Positions 15,350-29,570 are shown, counted from the first letter of the stretch. The stretch: 64,000 nt of DNA from Enterobacter huaxiensis (GCF_003594935.2 NZ_CP043342.1:3844001-3908000); one strand, 5' to 3'. Notes: generated by a model not told the origin, from the letters alone. Made by a program: numbers and translations.

Positions 15350-16066
15350 TCAGGGTTTTCTGTACTGCCGCGTGGCGCCAACGGTCTGACGAATCTGCGT
15401 TTTCGATTTACTCTGCTTCATTGGGTTGAGCGTAAGCGGAATTGTTCGCTTACGCGCCACAATAAACTGCATACAGCCCAGGGCCGGTAAATGCGTGCTC
15501 AACACGACCCCGCCCTTCCGCGCCCAGGGCAGCACCTGAAAGCCACCGTAGCTGAGCACTTCGAAGTTTAGCAGCGAAAGCCAGTCCAGCTGACGCATCA
15601 TGGTAAACATGCGGCTGTTATAGGGCGGCGTGCGGCGTAACACCGGCACCAGCTTACGCATCCCCATTAAGCTCAGCGGATTGAAGCCGCTCAGTATCAG
15701 CCAGCCGTCATCAATCAGGACGCGATCGGCTTCGCGTAACAGGCGATGGGGATCGCTACACCAGGGTAAGGTATGCGCAAGCAGGCAGGCATCAACGGAT
15801 TTCTCCGCAAACGGCAAATGCAGCGGGTCCGCTTTGACCTGAACGGGCGATCCATCGAGAGAAACATTAACCTGATGAGAGATAGCGCAGCTTTCGGTAT
15901 TGATTTCCGCGCTGAGATTGCCAATCTTAAGCAGGTGAAAACCATACATTTTTGCGAGCCAGGGCTTAAGCTGTAGTTCTAATGCCTCGCGATAGTATTC
16001 ACCCCAGGGCAATTCTGCCCAACGTTCCGGTGCTGCGACAGTCTGAGGTATCCTTGCCGGTTTCAT
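15350..16066 (-). CDS. yafS: SAM-dependent methyltransferase-like protein YafS
   Basis: A 238-residue class I methyltransferase-like protein. A motif region around DPLHLPFAEKSVDACLLAHTLPWCSDPHRLLREADRVLIDDGWLILSG corresponds to the motif II/III core, but the glycine-rich SAM loop is weak, so activity is uncertain. No substrate is known. I chose ATG 16066 (MKPARIPQ), the family start; a GTG at 16081 is possible. It converges on rnhA and diverges from gloB with only 32 bases between starts. Confidence 0.85.
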   Translation of the reverse strand: MKPARIPQTVAAPERWAELPWGEYYREALELQLKPWLAKMYGFHLLKIGNLSAEINTESCAISHQVNVSLDGSPVQVKADPLHLPFAEKSVDACLLAHTLPWCSDPHRLLREADRVLIDDGWLILSGFNPLSLMGMRKLVPVLRRTPPYNSRMFTMMRQLDWLSLLNFEVLSYGGFQVLPWARKGGVVLSTHLPALGCMQFIVARKRTIPLTLNPMKQSKSKTQIRQTVGATRQYRKP

Positions 16067-16098
16067 CAACACATCCGCCACGCTGTAAGAGGTAATGT

Positions 16099-16857
16099 AT
16101 GAATCTTATCAGTATTCCTGCCTTTGAGGACAATTACATCTGGGTTTTAGTTGACGACGATCGCCGCTGTATCATCGTCGATCCGGGCGAATCCGCGCCG
16201 GTTTTGCAGGCTATAAAGGAAAATCGCTGGCAGCCTGAAGCGATACTCCTCACCCATCACCATCACGATCATGTTGGCGGCGTGCCTGACCTGCTCGCAC
16301 AGTTTCCGCATCTGGCGGTTTACGGACCGGCCGAGACACAGGATAAGGGGACGACGCAAGTAGTCGAAGAGGGCGAAAATGTCCTCATACGGGGATACGA
16401 ATTTTCCGTATTTGCCACACCAGGTCACACTTCCGGACATATTTGTTACTACAGCAAACCTTATCTTTTTTGCGGTGACACGCTGTTTTCTGGCGGCTGC
16501 GGAAGGCTTTTTGAAGGTACTCCAGCTCAAATGTATCAATCTTTACAGAAAATTAACGCACTACCCGACGATACGCTCATATGTTGCGCGCATGAGTATA
16601 CATTAGGGAATATGAAGTTTGCTGCGAGCATTTTACCTGACGATCGCGCCATTCAGGATTATTACCTGAAAGTGAAGGAGTTACGTGCAAAAAACCAAAA
16701 TACACTCCCCGTAACTCTTAAAAATGAGCGTAAAATAAATGTATTTCTAAGAACCAATGATATTGATTTAATTAACAAAATTAACCAAGAAACAAATTTG
16801 CAACAACCAGACGCGCGATTTGCATGGTTAAGGTCAAAGAAAGATAACTTCAGATAA
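16099..16857 (+). CDS. gloB: Hydroxyacylglutathione hydrolase (glyoxalase II)
   Basis: Glyoxalase II hydrolyses S-lactoylglutathione to lactate and glutathione, the second step of methylglyoxal removal. This 252-residue metallo-beta-lactamase-fold enzyme has the metal motif THHHHDH (His53, His55, Asp57, His58), a further ligand in TPGHTSGH (His110) and one in CAHEYT (His165). ATG 16099 has AGAGGT upstream. The 3' third (from about 16600) is AT-richer than its surroundings, but the reading frame is intact and ends normally. Confidence 0.96.
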   Translation: MNLISIPAFEDNYIWVLVDDDRRCIIVDPGESAPVLQAIKENRWQPEAILLTHHHHDHVGGVPDLLAQFPHLAVYGPAETQDKGTTQVVEEGENVLIRGYEFSVFATPGHTSGHICYYSKPYLFCGDTLFSGGCGRLFEGTPAQMYQSLQKINALPDDTLICCAHEYTLGNMKFAASILPDDRAIQDYYLKVKELRAKNQNTLPVTLKNERKINVFLRTNDIDLINKINQETNLQQPDARFAWLRSKKDNFR

Positions 16858-16925
16858 TTGCGGGTTGCCTTTTCAAAATTTCGCCGTTATCATCGCTCGT
16901 CTTTTAAGCAACTATTGACACACAC

Positions 16926-18290
16926 ATGAAGGCAAAAGCGATATTACTCGCCTCTGTCCTGCTTGTAGGTTGCCAGTCGCAAAACGGCAGCAACGTACAA
17001 CAGCACGCACAGAGCCTTTCTGCAGCTGGTCAAGGGGAAGCAGGGAAGTTTACAAGTCAGGCGCGATGGTTGGACGATGGGACATCTTTCGCGCAGGAAC
17101 AAGACTTGTGGGCCTCTATTGGCGACGAGCTAAAGATGGGAATTCCGGAAAACACCCGGATTCGCGAACAGAAACAGAAGTATTTGAGAAATAAGAGCTA
17201 TCTCCACGATGTAACGTTACGGGCAGAGCCGTATATGTACTGGATAGCCGGGCAAGTTAAGAAACGTAACATGCCTATGGAGCTGGTACTCCTACCCATA
17301 GTGGAGAGCGCTTTTGACCCACACGCAACGTCTGGCGCCAATGCCGCAGGCATTTGGCAGATCATTCCGAGCACAGGGCGCAATTATGGTTTGAAACAGA
17401 CCCGCAGCTACGATGCGCGTCGTGATGTTGTCGCTTCAACGACAGCCGCTCTCGACATGATGCAACGTCTGAACAAGATGTTTGACGGTGACTGGTTGTT
17501 AACGATCGCTGCGTATAATAGCGGTGAAGGTCGTGTAATGAAGGCAATGAAAGCGAACAAAGCGCGTGGAAAATCCACCGATTTCTGGTCACTGTCACTG
17601 CCTCAGGAAACGAAGATTTACGTACCGAAGATGCTGGCATTGAGTGATATTCTCAAGAACAGCAAGCGTTACGGTGTACAACTGCCAACACCAGACGAAA
17701 GTCGTGCACTGGCGCGCGTTCGCCTCAGCAGCCCGGTTGATATTCAACAGGTTGCCGATATGACGGGCATGTCGGTAAGTAAACTGAAAACCTTTAATGC
17801 AGGCGTTAAAGGCTCAACCCTGGGAGCAACTGGCCCGCGGTATGTGATGGTTCCGCAGAAACATGCAGAGCAATTACGTGAGTCTTTGGCTTCGGGTGAA
17901 ATTGCTGCCGTTCAGTCAACGCTGATCGCAGATACTTCGCCGGTAAGCAGCCGCAGTTATAAGGTCCGTTCAGGTGATACGCTCTCGGGCATTGCTTCAC
18001 GTTTAGGCGTGAATGCGAAAGAGCTACAGCAGTGGAATAATCTGCGCAGTTCTGGTCTGAAGGTGGGTCAAACACTGACGGTGGGTGCGGGTAGCAGCGC
18101 ACAGCGACTGGCCAAAAACAGCGATAGCATTACCTATCGCGTGCGTAAGGGTGATTCTCTGTCCAGTATTGCCAAACGTCACGGCGTGAACATCAAAGAT
18201 GTCATGCGCTGGAATGATGGTACTGACAATCTGCAGCCAGGCGACCAGCTCACGCTGTTTGTTAAAAACAGCGCTACGCCAGATTCCTGA
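16926..18290 (+). CDS. mltD: Membrane-bound lytic murein transglycosylase D
   Basis: MltD cleaves the glycan strands of peptidoglycan, forming 1,6-anhydromuramic ends, from the periplasmic face of the outer membrane. The 454-residue lipoprotein has a signal with lipobox LLVGC (Cys16), a Slt-type lysozyme domain (about 100-235) with catalytic Glu127 (PIVESAFDP), the motif AAYNSGEG (195-202), and two clear LysM repeats (about 343-386 and 402-446). A degenerate LysM-like stretch lies at about 270-312. It is followed by a strong terminator. Confidence 0.96.
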   Translation: MKAKAILLASVLLVGCQSQNGSNVQQHAQSLSAAGQGEAGKFTSQARWLDDGTSFAQEQDLWASIGDELKMGIPENTRIREQKQKYLRNKSYLHDVTLRAEPYMYWIAGQVKKRNMPMELVLLPIVESAFDPHATSGANAAGIWQIIPSTGRNYGLKQTRSYDARRDVVASTTAALDMMQRLNKMFDGDWLLTIAAYNSGEGRVMKAMKANKARGKSTDFWSLSLPQETKIYVPKMLALSDILKNSKRYGVQLPTPDESRALARVRLSSPVDIQQVADMTGMSVSKLKTFNAGVKGSTLGATGPRYVMVPQKHAEQLRESLASGEIAAVQSTLIADTSPVSSRSYKVRSGDTLSGIASRLGVNAKELQQWNNLRSSGLKVGQTLTVGAGSSAQRLAKNSDSITYRVRKGDSLSSIAKRHGVNIKDVMRWNDGTDNLQPGDQLTLFVKNSATPDS

Positions 18291-18306
18291 TTACACGATC
18301 TCTGAT

Positions 18307-18338
18307 AAAAAGGCACCGATTCCCCCGGTGCCTTTTTT
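18307..18338. terminator. Bidirectional terminator between mltD and yafE
   Basis: A stem AAGGCACCG / CGGTGCCTT is flanked by A residues on the left and six T residues on the right. It lies between two converging genes (stops at 18290 and 18342) and can serve both. Confidence 0.9.
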
Positions 18339-18341
18339 GTT

Positions 18342-19118
18342 TTAGCCTGCTTTTTGTGCTTCAACCATGATGGTATCGCTGGTAAACGAACCGTCATCCT
18401 GCAATTCAAAGTAAGCCTTCACTTCCCCTGATGCGCTGTCCTGATACATTCGAATAGCCTGGCTTAACGCTTCTGGCGTACGCATACGCGCGATCCATGA
18501 GCTGAACTCCAGCGGTAAGCGATCGGTTATCAATGAGCGTGAAATTAAACCTGCCTCGGTAATCAATGATAACCACTGCCCGCTGGAGTAATTTTGCACG
18601 TGGGATGTATCGCGCAGGGCTTCAACCGTTTGCAGCCAGATATCCCGAACCGGATGACCCGGCGACATCACGTCCATAATAATGCAGACCCCGCCCGGCT
18701 TAAGCACGCGTTTGACTTCACGCAGCGCCTGCCCGACATCATGCCAGTGGTGTGCGGAGTAGCGGCTAATGACAACGTCAAATGACGCATCCTCGAAGGG
18801 TAACGATTCTGCATAACCCTGGCGCGTAGCGACGTTGTTTAACCCTTTGGCTTTTGCAGCCTCCGCCACTACCTCCAGCATCTGGCTGGAGAGATCGTAC
18901 GCGGTGACGTGGGCTACCTGCAGTGCGGCAGTAAAGCTGGCGTGCCCTGCTCCGCAGCCTAAATCCAGCACCTGTGCCTCCGGGAAGGCCGCCAGGCGCT
19001 CACCGAGCCTTATGAGATCGCGGCCAGAAGCATGCACGGCGCTGCTGAGATACGCACTGGCCTGTGAGCCAAACTGTTTTTCTACGTTGTCATGATGGGA
19101 GTGTGTTGTTGTTGTCAT
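18342..19118 (-). CDS. yafE: Class I SAM-dependent methyltransferase YafE
   Basis: A 258-residue UbiE/Coq5-type methyltransferase. The SAM-binding motif VLDLGCGAGHAS (50-61) and post-motif AYDLSSQML are intact, followed by SFDVVISRYSAHHWHD and a LKPGGVCIIMD segment. The frame is open further upstream to 19190, but ATG 19118 (MTTTTHSHH) has AAGGACAG in front and is the family start. E. coli K-12 carries a shorter annotated form; this one looks full length. Substrate unknown. It follows yafD by 76 bases in the same direction. Confidence 0.9.
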   Translation of the reverse strand: MTTTTHSHHDNVEKQFGSQASAYLSSAVHASGRDLIRLGERLAAFPEAQVLDLGCGAGHASFTAALQVAHVTAYDLSSQMLEVVAEAAKAKGLNNVATRQGYAESLPFEDASFDVVISRYSAHHWHDVGQALREVKRVLKPGGVCIIMDVMSPGHPVRDIWLQTVEALRDTSHVQNYSSGQWLSLITEAGLISRSLITDRLPLEFSSWIARMRTPEALSQAIRMYQDSASGEVKAYFELQDDGSFTSDTIMVEAQKAG

Positions 19119-19194
19119 TTTGCTGTCCTTGTATTGATGAAAAATAAAGGGCAGCACCTGCACAGGCCTGCCCCACGGCAGACCTGACACACCA

Positions 19195-20010
<816 letters not shown>

Positions 20011-20050
20011 CTATAACGTGAACCAGCCCGGAAAACGGACTGGTTCTAAT

Positions 20051-20079
20051 GTTATAGGGACTTTAGGTCATACTTTCAA
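20051..20079 (-). promoter_or_regulatory. Candidate yafD promoter
   Basis: On the minus strand TTGAAA (plus 20074-20079), a 17-base spacer and TATAAC (plus 20051-20056). An imperfect hairpin (AACCAG...CTGGTT, 20021-20045) falls at the start of the resulting leader. Confidence 0.6.
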
Positions 20080-20091
20080 CGCTATTTCTCA

Positions 20092-20126
20092 GAAAGCGCT
20101 TTCCAGTTTTGTAAGCAAGCGCTTAC
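20092..20126. promoter_or_regulatory. Two palindromes upstream of the yafD promoter
   Basis: GAAAGCGCTTTC (20092-20103) is a perfect 12-base palindrome resembling LacI/GalR-family operators with a central CG. GTAAGC-AAGC-GCTTAC (20111-20126) is a second inverted repeat eight bases away. They lie just upstream of the yafD -35 box and just past the end of the MFS transporter gene. Function unknown. Confidence 0.4.
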
Positions 20127-20132
20127 TGATAA

Positions 20133-21308
20133 TTATCCCAGCGCTACTCGGGCCGGTTTATCAAGGCGCCCGCTGACCCCAATCAGCAGGAAAGCGACGA
20201 GAACAATCACTGCCCCAATCCACGGCGTTTGCGTCAGGCCAAAATGTTCTACCGTCTGACCACCGATGACGGAACCGAGGGCGATACCGATGTTAAACGC
20301 GGCGATGTTCAGACCAGAGGCTACGTCCACTGCGTTTGGCGTATAAAGTTCAGCTTTTTGCACAACATACACCTGCAGCCCGGGTACATTACCAAAGGCG
20401 AAGATCCCCATCACCAGCACCGTGACCAGCGCAGCGTATTGCATCGACGCGGTGAACTGGAACACCATGAGCAGAACAACCAGCGCGGCAAAAATGAATT
20501 TTAAAGCCGGCACTGCGCCGTGCTTATCAGCCAGCTTGCCGCCCCAGATATTGCCTACCGCCACGGAGATGCCGTAGCCCAACAAAATCCAGCTCACTGC
20601 ACTCGGGGAAAAGCCCGCGAGATCCTGCATCATTGGCGCCAGGAAGGTGAAAGCAGTGAACACACCTCCGTAGCCTAGCGCTGTGACGGCGTAGATAAGC
20701 AGCAAACGTGGATGAGTGAGGACTTTCAGCTGATCGCTCAGGCTGGCGCTCGCACGGCCTGGAATGTTTGAAGGCACCAACAGCACGCTGCCCACCAGAG
20801 CGATAACGCCCAGCAACGACACGGCCAGGAAGGTTTCGCGCCAGCCGAAGTGTTGGCCTATAAACGTCCCTAACGGCACGCCGGTAACCAGCGCAACGGT
20901 CAGCCCACCGAACATAAGTGCAATGGCCGATGCTGCTTTCTCTTTAGGCACCAGACTGGTCGCTATAGTAGAACCGATCGAGAAAAACACGCCGTGTGCA
21001 AGGCCGGTAAGCAGGCGGGCGATCACCAGCGTGGCGTAGTCCGGTGCCTGCCAGGCCAGAATATTGCCCGCGGTGAAAAGCGCCATCAGAGCAACCAGAA
21101 GCTGCTTACGCGGGAATCGTCCGGTCAGCGCCGTCAGTACAGGCGCGCCGACAGCCACGCCCAGGGCGTAGATAGAAACCAGCAAACCGGCAGAAGGCAG
21201 GGAAATAGCAAGTTGGTTAGCGATGGTAGGAACCAGTCCAACGATAACAAATTCGGTCGTGCCAATTGCAAAGGCACTGATCGTCAGGGCAAGTAGCGCC
21301 AGTGGCAT
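20133..21308 (-). CDS. MFS transporter, DHA1 (AraJ/YdhP-like) family
   Basis: A 391-residue inner-membrane protein with 12 predicted membrane segments. The N-terminus AIGTTEFVIVGLVPTIA is typical of the AraJ/YdhP/CmlA-type drug:proton antiporter family. The motif between helices 2 and 3 reads GRFPRKQLL. It probably exports a small molecule or sugar; the substrate cannot be read from sequence. It is divergent from the LysR regulator gene yafC with 104 bases between them, suggesting YafC may control it. This gene is not between yafC and yafD in E. coli K-12, so it is a local insertion or a K-12 loss. Confidence 0.9.
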   Translation of the reverse strand: MPLALLALTISAFAIGTTEFVIVGLVPTIANQLAISLPSAGLLVSIYALGVAVGAPVLTALTGRFPRKQLLVALMALFTAGNILAWQAPDYATLVIARLLTGLAHGVFFSIGSTIATSLVPKEKAASAIALMFGGLTVALVTGVPLGTFIGQHFGWRETFLAVSLLGVIALVGSVLLVPSNIPGRASASLSDQLKVLTHPRLLLIYAVTALGYGGVFTAFTFLAPMMQDLAGFSPSAVSWILLGYGISVAVGNIWGGKLADKHGAVPALKFIFAALVVLLMVFQFTASMQYAALVTVLVMGIFAFGNVPGLQVYVVQKAELYTPNAVDVASGLNIAAFNIGIALGSVIGGQTVEHFGLTQTPWIGAVIVLVAFLLIGVSGRLDKPARVALG

Positions 21309-21412
21309 AAAATACTCCGTCTCTTCAGTATTAAGATGACAAGAAGTATGCGGCAGTGCTTAAATAACAAAAATGGTCAAAATATCAATTGAATTTTGCA
21401 GGTGGTGCAACA

Positions 21413-22318
21413 ATGAAAGCAACGTCGGAAGAGCTGACTATCTTTGTCGCCGTCGTCGAAAGCGGCAGCTTTAGCCGCGCAGCAGAACAGCTGGGGCAGG
21501 CTAATTCGGCCGTTAGCCGCTCGGTGAAAAAGCTGGAGATGAAGCTTGGGGTTAGCCTGCTTAACCGCACGACGCGCCAGCTGAGCCTGACGGAGGAAGG
21601 AGAGCGCTATTTTAGACGCGTGCAGTCTGTTCTGCAGGAGATGGCTGCTGCCGAAACGGAGATTATGGAGACACGGAGCACGCCGCGCGGGCTGTTGCGC
21701 ATCGATGCTGCAACGCCTGTTGTACTGCACTTTCTGATGCCGCTAATAAAACCCTTCCGCGAACGCTATCCGGAGATGACGTTATCTTTAGTCTCCTCCG
21801 AAACGTTTATCAACCTCATCGAACGTAAGGTCGATGTCGCGATCCGGGCAGGAACCCTAACGGACTCAAGCTTGCGCGCCCGCCCCCTCTTTGCCAGCTA
21901 TCGTAAAATTATTGCATCACCACAGTATATTTCTGAGCATGGAAGTCCCGAGACGGTGGAAGAATTGAAGCAGCATATGTGCCTTGGCTTCACGGAGCCT
22001 GTCTTACTGAATACCTGGCCCGTTGCCTGCCATGACGGGCAGCTTCATGAAATCACGTGTGGCATATCATCAAACAGCGGGGAAACGCTAAAGCAGCTTT
22101 GCCTCACCGGGAATGGTATTGCCTGCCTGTCGGATTACATGATCGATAAGGAGATCGCGCGCGGTGAGCTTGTGGAGCTGATGGCCGATAAGCGCCTGCC
22201 GGTTGAGATGCCTTTTAGTGCGGTCTATTACAGTGACAGAGCGGTAAGTACACGTATACGCGCTTTTATCGACTTTCTGAGCGAGCATATAAAAACAGCT
22301 CCCGAAGGAGCTGTATGA
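21413..22318 (+). CDS. yafC: LysR-family transcriptional regulator YafC
   Basis: A 301-residue LysR-type regulator. The N-terminal winged helix (about 1-60) reads [24 protein letters not shown], with the effector-binding domain from about 90 onward ([20 protein letters not shown]). ATG 21413 (MKATSEEL) with AGGTGG upstream is the family start. Targets are unknown; the divergent MFS gene is an obvious candidate. The last codons contain the hairpin that terminates the converging dkgB gene. Confidence 0.93.
   Translation: MKATSEELTIFVAVVESGSFSRAAEQLGQANSAVSRSVKKLEMKLGVSLLNRTTRQLSLTEEGERYFRRVQSVLQEMAAAETEIMETRSTPRGLLRIDAATPVVLHFLMPLIKPFRERYPEMTLSLVSSETFINLIERKVDVAIRAGTLTDSSLRARPLFASYRKIIASPQYISEHGSPETVEELKQHMCLGFTEPVLLNTWPVACHDGQLHEITCGISSNSGETLKQLCLTGNGIACLSDYMIDKEIARGELVELMADKRLPVEMPFSAVYYSDRAVSTRIRAFIDFLSEHIKTAPEGAV
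22291..22314 (-). terminator. dkgB terminator embedded in the end of yafC
   Basis: The stem ACAGCTCC (22295-22302) / GGAGCTGT (22307-22314) has, on the minus strand, a TTCG tetraloop and is followed by TTTTTATAT. It lies within the last codons of yafC, so the same DNA codes on one strand and terminates on the other. Confidence 0.8.
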
Positions 22319-22347
22319 GGGTTTAAGGCACAAAGGGTGGGTGAAGA

Positions 22348-23151
22348 TTAATCCCAGTCTGGCGCTAACCCTTCCGGGCTCACCAGACGATCGTTGCAAT
22401 CCAGTGCAGCGATCGCTTTTTTGTCTGCTTCGTCCAGCTTGAGATCCAACGCAAGCAGGTTGCTTGCCAGATTTTCACGCTTGGTTGATGAAGGGATCAC
22501 AGCGTAACCTTCACCGATCGCCCAGGCCAGGATCACCTGCGCAGCAGTGGCGTTATGTTTCTCTGCAATGCGTGCAATAACGTCATCTTTCAATGCCTTA
22601 CCGTAAGCCAGCGTCATGTAAGAGGTAATGTGGATACCGTGCTGTTTTGCCCAGTCCACCACCTTGCGGTTTTGCAGGTATGGGGACAACTCGATCTGGT
22701 TGGTCGCTATGTTTTCTGCACCAACAGAAGCAATCGCTCTTTCCATCAGAGGGATCGTGAAGTTGGAAATACCAATTTCTCGTATTAAACCCTCTTTCTT
22801 CGCTTCCAGAAGCGCCTGCATGAACTCTTCTACTGAAACAACATCGTTTGGCGACGGCCAGTGGATCAACGTCAGATCAACGTAATCGGTACGCAGCTTT
22901 TTGAGGCTCTCTTTCAGACTTGGGATGAGCTTGTCTTTGCTGAGATTCTCAATCCAGATTTTAGTGGTGATAAAAAGTTCGCTACGCGGCACGCCGCTCT
23001 CTTCGATAGCCTGGCCAACAGCAGCTTCGTTTTCATAGATTTGCGCTGTATCAACGGCACGATAGCCCAGTTCCAGTGCGGTTTTTACAGATGCAATTAC
23101 AACGTCGTCTTTCAGGCGGAAAGTACCCAGACCAAATACAGGGATCGTCAT
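22348..23151 (-). CDS. dkgB: 2,5-diketo-D-gluconate reductase B (aldo-keto reductase)
   Basis: A 267-residue NADPH-dependent aldo-keto reductase that reduces methylglyoxal, 2,5-diketogluconate and similar carbonyls. The catalytic tetrad is Asp34, Tyr39, Lys64 and His97 (LIHWPSP). The cofactor phosphate loop [10 protein letters not shown] is intact. It matches E. coli DkgB in length and lies just beyond the rRNA operon as there. Confidence 0.97.
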   Translation of the reverse strand: MTIPVFGLGTFRLKDDVVIASVKTALELGYRAVDTAQIYENEAAVGQAIEESGVPRSELFITTKIWIENLSKDKLIPSLKESLKKLRTDYVDLTLIHWPSPNDVVSVEEFMQALLEAKKEGLIREIGISNFTIPLMERAIASVGAENIATNQIELSPYLQNRKVVDWAKQHGIHITSYMTLAYGKALKDDVIARIAEKHNATAAQVILAWAIGEGYAVIPSSTKRENLASNLLALDLKLDEADKKAIAALDCNDRLVSPEGLAPDWD

Positions 23152-23242
23152 ATTATTCCTCGTTAATCATTATGTTCGTAAACTGAGGAAGATTATCGCG
23201 GGTACGGTTATGAAGAAAAAGGGCCTAAAAAGCAGAGGATTT

Positions 23243-23257
23243 TTGCTAATTTAGCAA
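23243..23257. promoter_or_regulatory. Perfect 7-1-7 palindrome upstream of dkgB
   Basis: TTGCTAA-T-TTAGCAA lies about 92 bases before the dkgB start and 20 bases beyond the rRNA operon terminator. It could be a repressor or activator site for dkgB. No binding factor is assigned. Confidence 0.4.
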
Positions 23258-23276
23258 CAATTGTATCGCAGGCAAG

Positions 23277-23307
23277 AAAAAAGCCCTGAGCGTTAGCTCA
23301 GGGCTTT
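23277..23307 (-). terminator. rRNA operon terminator
   Basis: A stem AAGCCCTGAGC (23281-23291) / GCTCAGGGCTT (23296-23306) with a four-base loop is followed on the minus strand by a T run. It ends the rRNA operon just after its distal tRNA-Asp. Confidence 0.93.
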
Positions 23308-23314
23308 TAATAAG

Positions 23315-23391
23315 TGGCGGAACGGACGGGACTCGAACCCGCGACCCCCTGCGTGACAGGCAGGTATTCTAACCGACTGAACTACCGCTCC
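23315..23391 (-). tRNA. aspU: tRNA-Asp (GUC), distal gene of the rRNA operon
   Basis: A 77-base tRNA-Asp with encoded CCA, identical to the aspV copy at 13877-13953. It is the last gene of the rRNA operon, the position of aspU in the E. coli rrnH operon. Confidence 0.98.
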
Positions 23392-23444
23392 ACCGAAGAC
23401 TTCTGTAACCACCGGATTAATGCACCGGCTTACTACTTAATTTG

Positions 23445-23564
23445 ATGCCTGGCAGTTCCCTACTCTCACATGGGGAGACCCCACACTACCATCGGCGCTA
23501 CGGCGTTTCACTTCTGAGTTCGGCATGGGGTCAGGTGGGACCACCGCGCTAAAGCCGCCAGGCA
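23445..23564 (-). rRNA. rrfH: 5S ribosomal RNA
   Basis: A 120-base 5S rRNA (minus strand begins TGCCTGGCGGC, ends CTGCCAGGCAT) with the terminal helix intact. It lies between 23S and tRNA-Asp. Confidence 0.98.
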
Positions 23565-23635
23565 AATTCTGTTAAATCTGTATCAGGCTGAAATTGATTG
23601 TCTGTCTCTCGTCGCCGAAACAGCTTCGGCGTTGT

Positions 23636-26541
<2,906 letters not shown>

Positions 26542-26648
26542 TCACAACCCGAAGATGTCTCTTTCGACACATCATCGACTTGCGAAAATTTGAGAGACTC
26601 GAACACACCCTTAAAGGTGTGTCGTTTCAATTTTCAGCTTGATCCAGA

Positions 26649-26660
26649 TTTTTAAAGAGC
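26649..26660 (-). promoter_or_regulatory. boxA antitermination element in the 16S-23S spacer
   Basis: The minus strand reads GCTCTTTAAAAA, close to the rrn boxA core TGCTCTTTA. It lies between tRNA-Ala and 23S, where Nus factors reload to prevent Rho termination in the 23S gene. Confidence 0.75.
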
Positions 26661-26724
26661 AAAACTTCGCAGTGCACCTTTTCAGGTTCACTCTGAAGTT
26701 TTCTTGTATTTCGCAGTAAAAGGA

Positions 26725-26800
26725 TGGTGGAGCTATGCGGGATCGAACCGCAGACCTCCTGCGTGCAAGGCAGGCGCTCTCCCAGCTGAGCTATAGCCCC
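26725..26800 (-). tRNA. alaV: tRNA-Ala (UGC)
   Basis: A 76-base tRNA with anticodon TGC and encoded CCA, in the 16S-23S spacer. The anticodon loop reads CTTGCAC; as I recall, E. coli has T at the first loop position, a small difference only. Confidence 0.97.
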
Positions 26801-26838
26801 ATCGTATGACTAACCTCTTCAAATTTGCTTCGCAAATT

Positions 26839-26915
<77 letters not shown>

Positions 26916-26985
26916 GCAGAGATTTTTACTGCTATTTTTTCATCAGACAATCTGTGTGAGCACTACAAAGGCAGGTTCTTTAAGG

Positions 26986-28525
<1,540 letters not shown>

Positions 28526-28657
28526 AAGTTTGATGCTCGTGAATTAAACTTCGTAATGAATTACGTATGTTCACTCAGAGACTTGGTATTCATTTATTGT
28601 CCGAAGACATTAAGAATCCATGTCACTTTGAGTGCCCACACAGATTGTCTGATAAAT

Positions 28658-28669
28658 TGTTAAAGAGCA
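28658..28669 (-). promoter_or_regulatory. boxA antitermination element in the rRNA leader
   Basis: The minus strand reads TGCTCTTTAACA, the classical rrn boxA, within a conserved leader block (28632-28669). It loads NusB/NusE for antitermination. Confidence 0.9.
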
Positions 28670-28707
28670 GTGCAACGCGGCTTTCGCTCACCGTTGCGAG
28701 GTGGCGT

Positions 28708-28735
28708 ATATTACGCTTTCCTCTTTCAGAGTCAA
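28708..28735 (-). promoter_or_regulatory. rRNA promoter P2
   Basis: On the minus strand TTGACT (plus 28730-28735), a 16-base spacer and TAATAT (plus 28708-28713), followed by the GC-rich discriminator ACGCCACC. It matches rrn P2 of E. coli. Confidence 0.9.
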
Positions 28736-28816
28736 CCCGTTATTTCAGGATTTTTTCTCTTCAACCGACCCGGTTGTTTGTGAAGTGATTCACATGTTCC
28801 GTGTCGATGGAGGCGC

Positions 28817-28844
28817 ATTATAGGGGGCCGTCGAGGAATGACAA
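28817..28844 (-). promoter_or_regulatory. rRNA promoter P1
   Basis: On the minus strand TTGTCA (plus 28839-28844), a 16-base spacer and a perfect TATAAT (plus 28817-28822) followed by GCGCC. The A/T-rich run upstream (plus 28848-28865) is the UP element. The short spacer and GC discriminator are typical of growth-rate and ppGpp control. Confidence 0.93.
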
Positions 28845-28893
28845 GCGGAAAAATGCATTTTTATTTCAACCGCTCATCTTTTCACCAAAAAGG

Positions 28894-29460
28894 CTATTTT
28901 TGGTGCTTTTTAATCTCTTTTGGCAACTCAGCCAGACTATTAATCACCCAATCCGCTGCATTTTCTGCTTCTGGCGTTACGGGTTTACCGGTGCGAACTA
29001 ATATTTTGGTTCCAACACCAGCAGCTGCTGCTGCCTGCATATCTTCCAGTTTGTCGCCCACCATATAAGAAGCAGCCATATCAATCTGCAGGAACTCCTG
29101 CGCAGAGATGAACATCCCGGGATGTGGCTTACGGCAGTCACACGCCTGGCGATACTCTTCTACTGTTCCCTGTGGGTGATGCGGGCAATAGTAGATACCA
29201 TCGAGATCCACACCGCGGTCAGCCAACGACCAGTCCATCCATTCCGTGAGCGTCTCGAACTGCGCCTCGGTGAATTTACCGCGTGCAATGCCCGACTGGT
29301 TCGTTACGACCACCAACGCATAGCCCATCTCTTTCAGCTGGCGCATGGCATCTATTACGCCTTCGATAAACTCGAACTCATCAATCTCATGCACGTAACC
29401 ATGATCCACATTAATCGTGCCATCACGATCGAGAAAAATTGCGGGTACTGATTTTGCCAC
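28894..29460 (-). CDS. gmhB: D-glycero-beta-D-manno-heptose-1,7-bisphosphate 7-phosphatase
   Basis: GmhB removes the 7-phosphate in the ADP-heptose pathway for the LPS inner core. The 188-residue HAD-family enzyme has the nucleophile motif FLDRDGT (Asp11, Asp13), the [10 protein letters not shown] motif, zinc-binding cysteines in CPHHPQG...CDCRKP, and [10 protein letters not shown]. The frame is open to 29508, but GTG 29460 (MAKSVPAIF) follows CAGGAGC and is the family start. It lies next to the rRNA promoters, transcribed in the same direction. Confidence 0.95.
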   Translation of the reverse strand: MAKSVPAIFLDRDGTINVDHGYVHEIDEFEFIEGVIDAMRQLKEMGYALVVVTNQSGIARGKFTEAQFETLTEWMDWSLADRGVDLDGIYYCPHHPQGTVEEYRQACDCRKPHPGMFISAQEFLQIDMAASYMVGDKLEDMQAAAAAGVGTKILVRTGKPVTPEAENAADWVINSLAELPKEIKKHQK

Positions 29461-29541
29461 CGGTTTGCTCCTGAAAAAGGCATGTTCAGCTAGTATCTCA
29501 TGAATCACAGCGCAATAAAGTGCTCATCGCACAGAGTTGGA

Positions 29542-29570
29542 TTGATTTAGACGTCTGGATGCCTTAACAT
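29542..29570 (+). promoter_or_regulatory. metNIQ promoter with MetJ operator
   Basis: A perfect met box AGACGTCT (29549-29556) followed by a weaker repeat GGATGCCT (29557-29564) lies in the spacer between TTGATT (29542-29547) and TAACAT (29565-29570). MetJ binds tandem met boxes with S-adenosylmethionine, so import should be shut off when methionine is plentiful. The boxes are seen; their use is inferred from the known metNIQ regulation. Confidence 0.8.
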
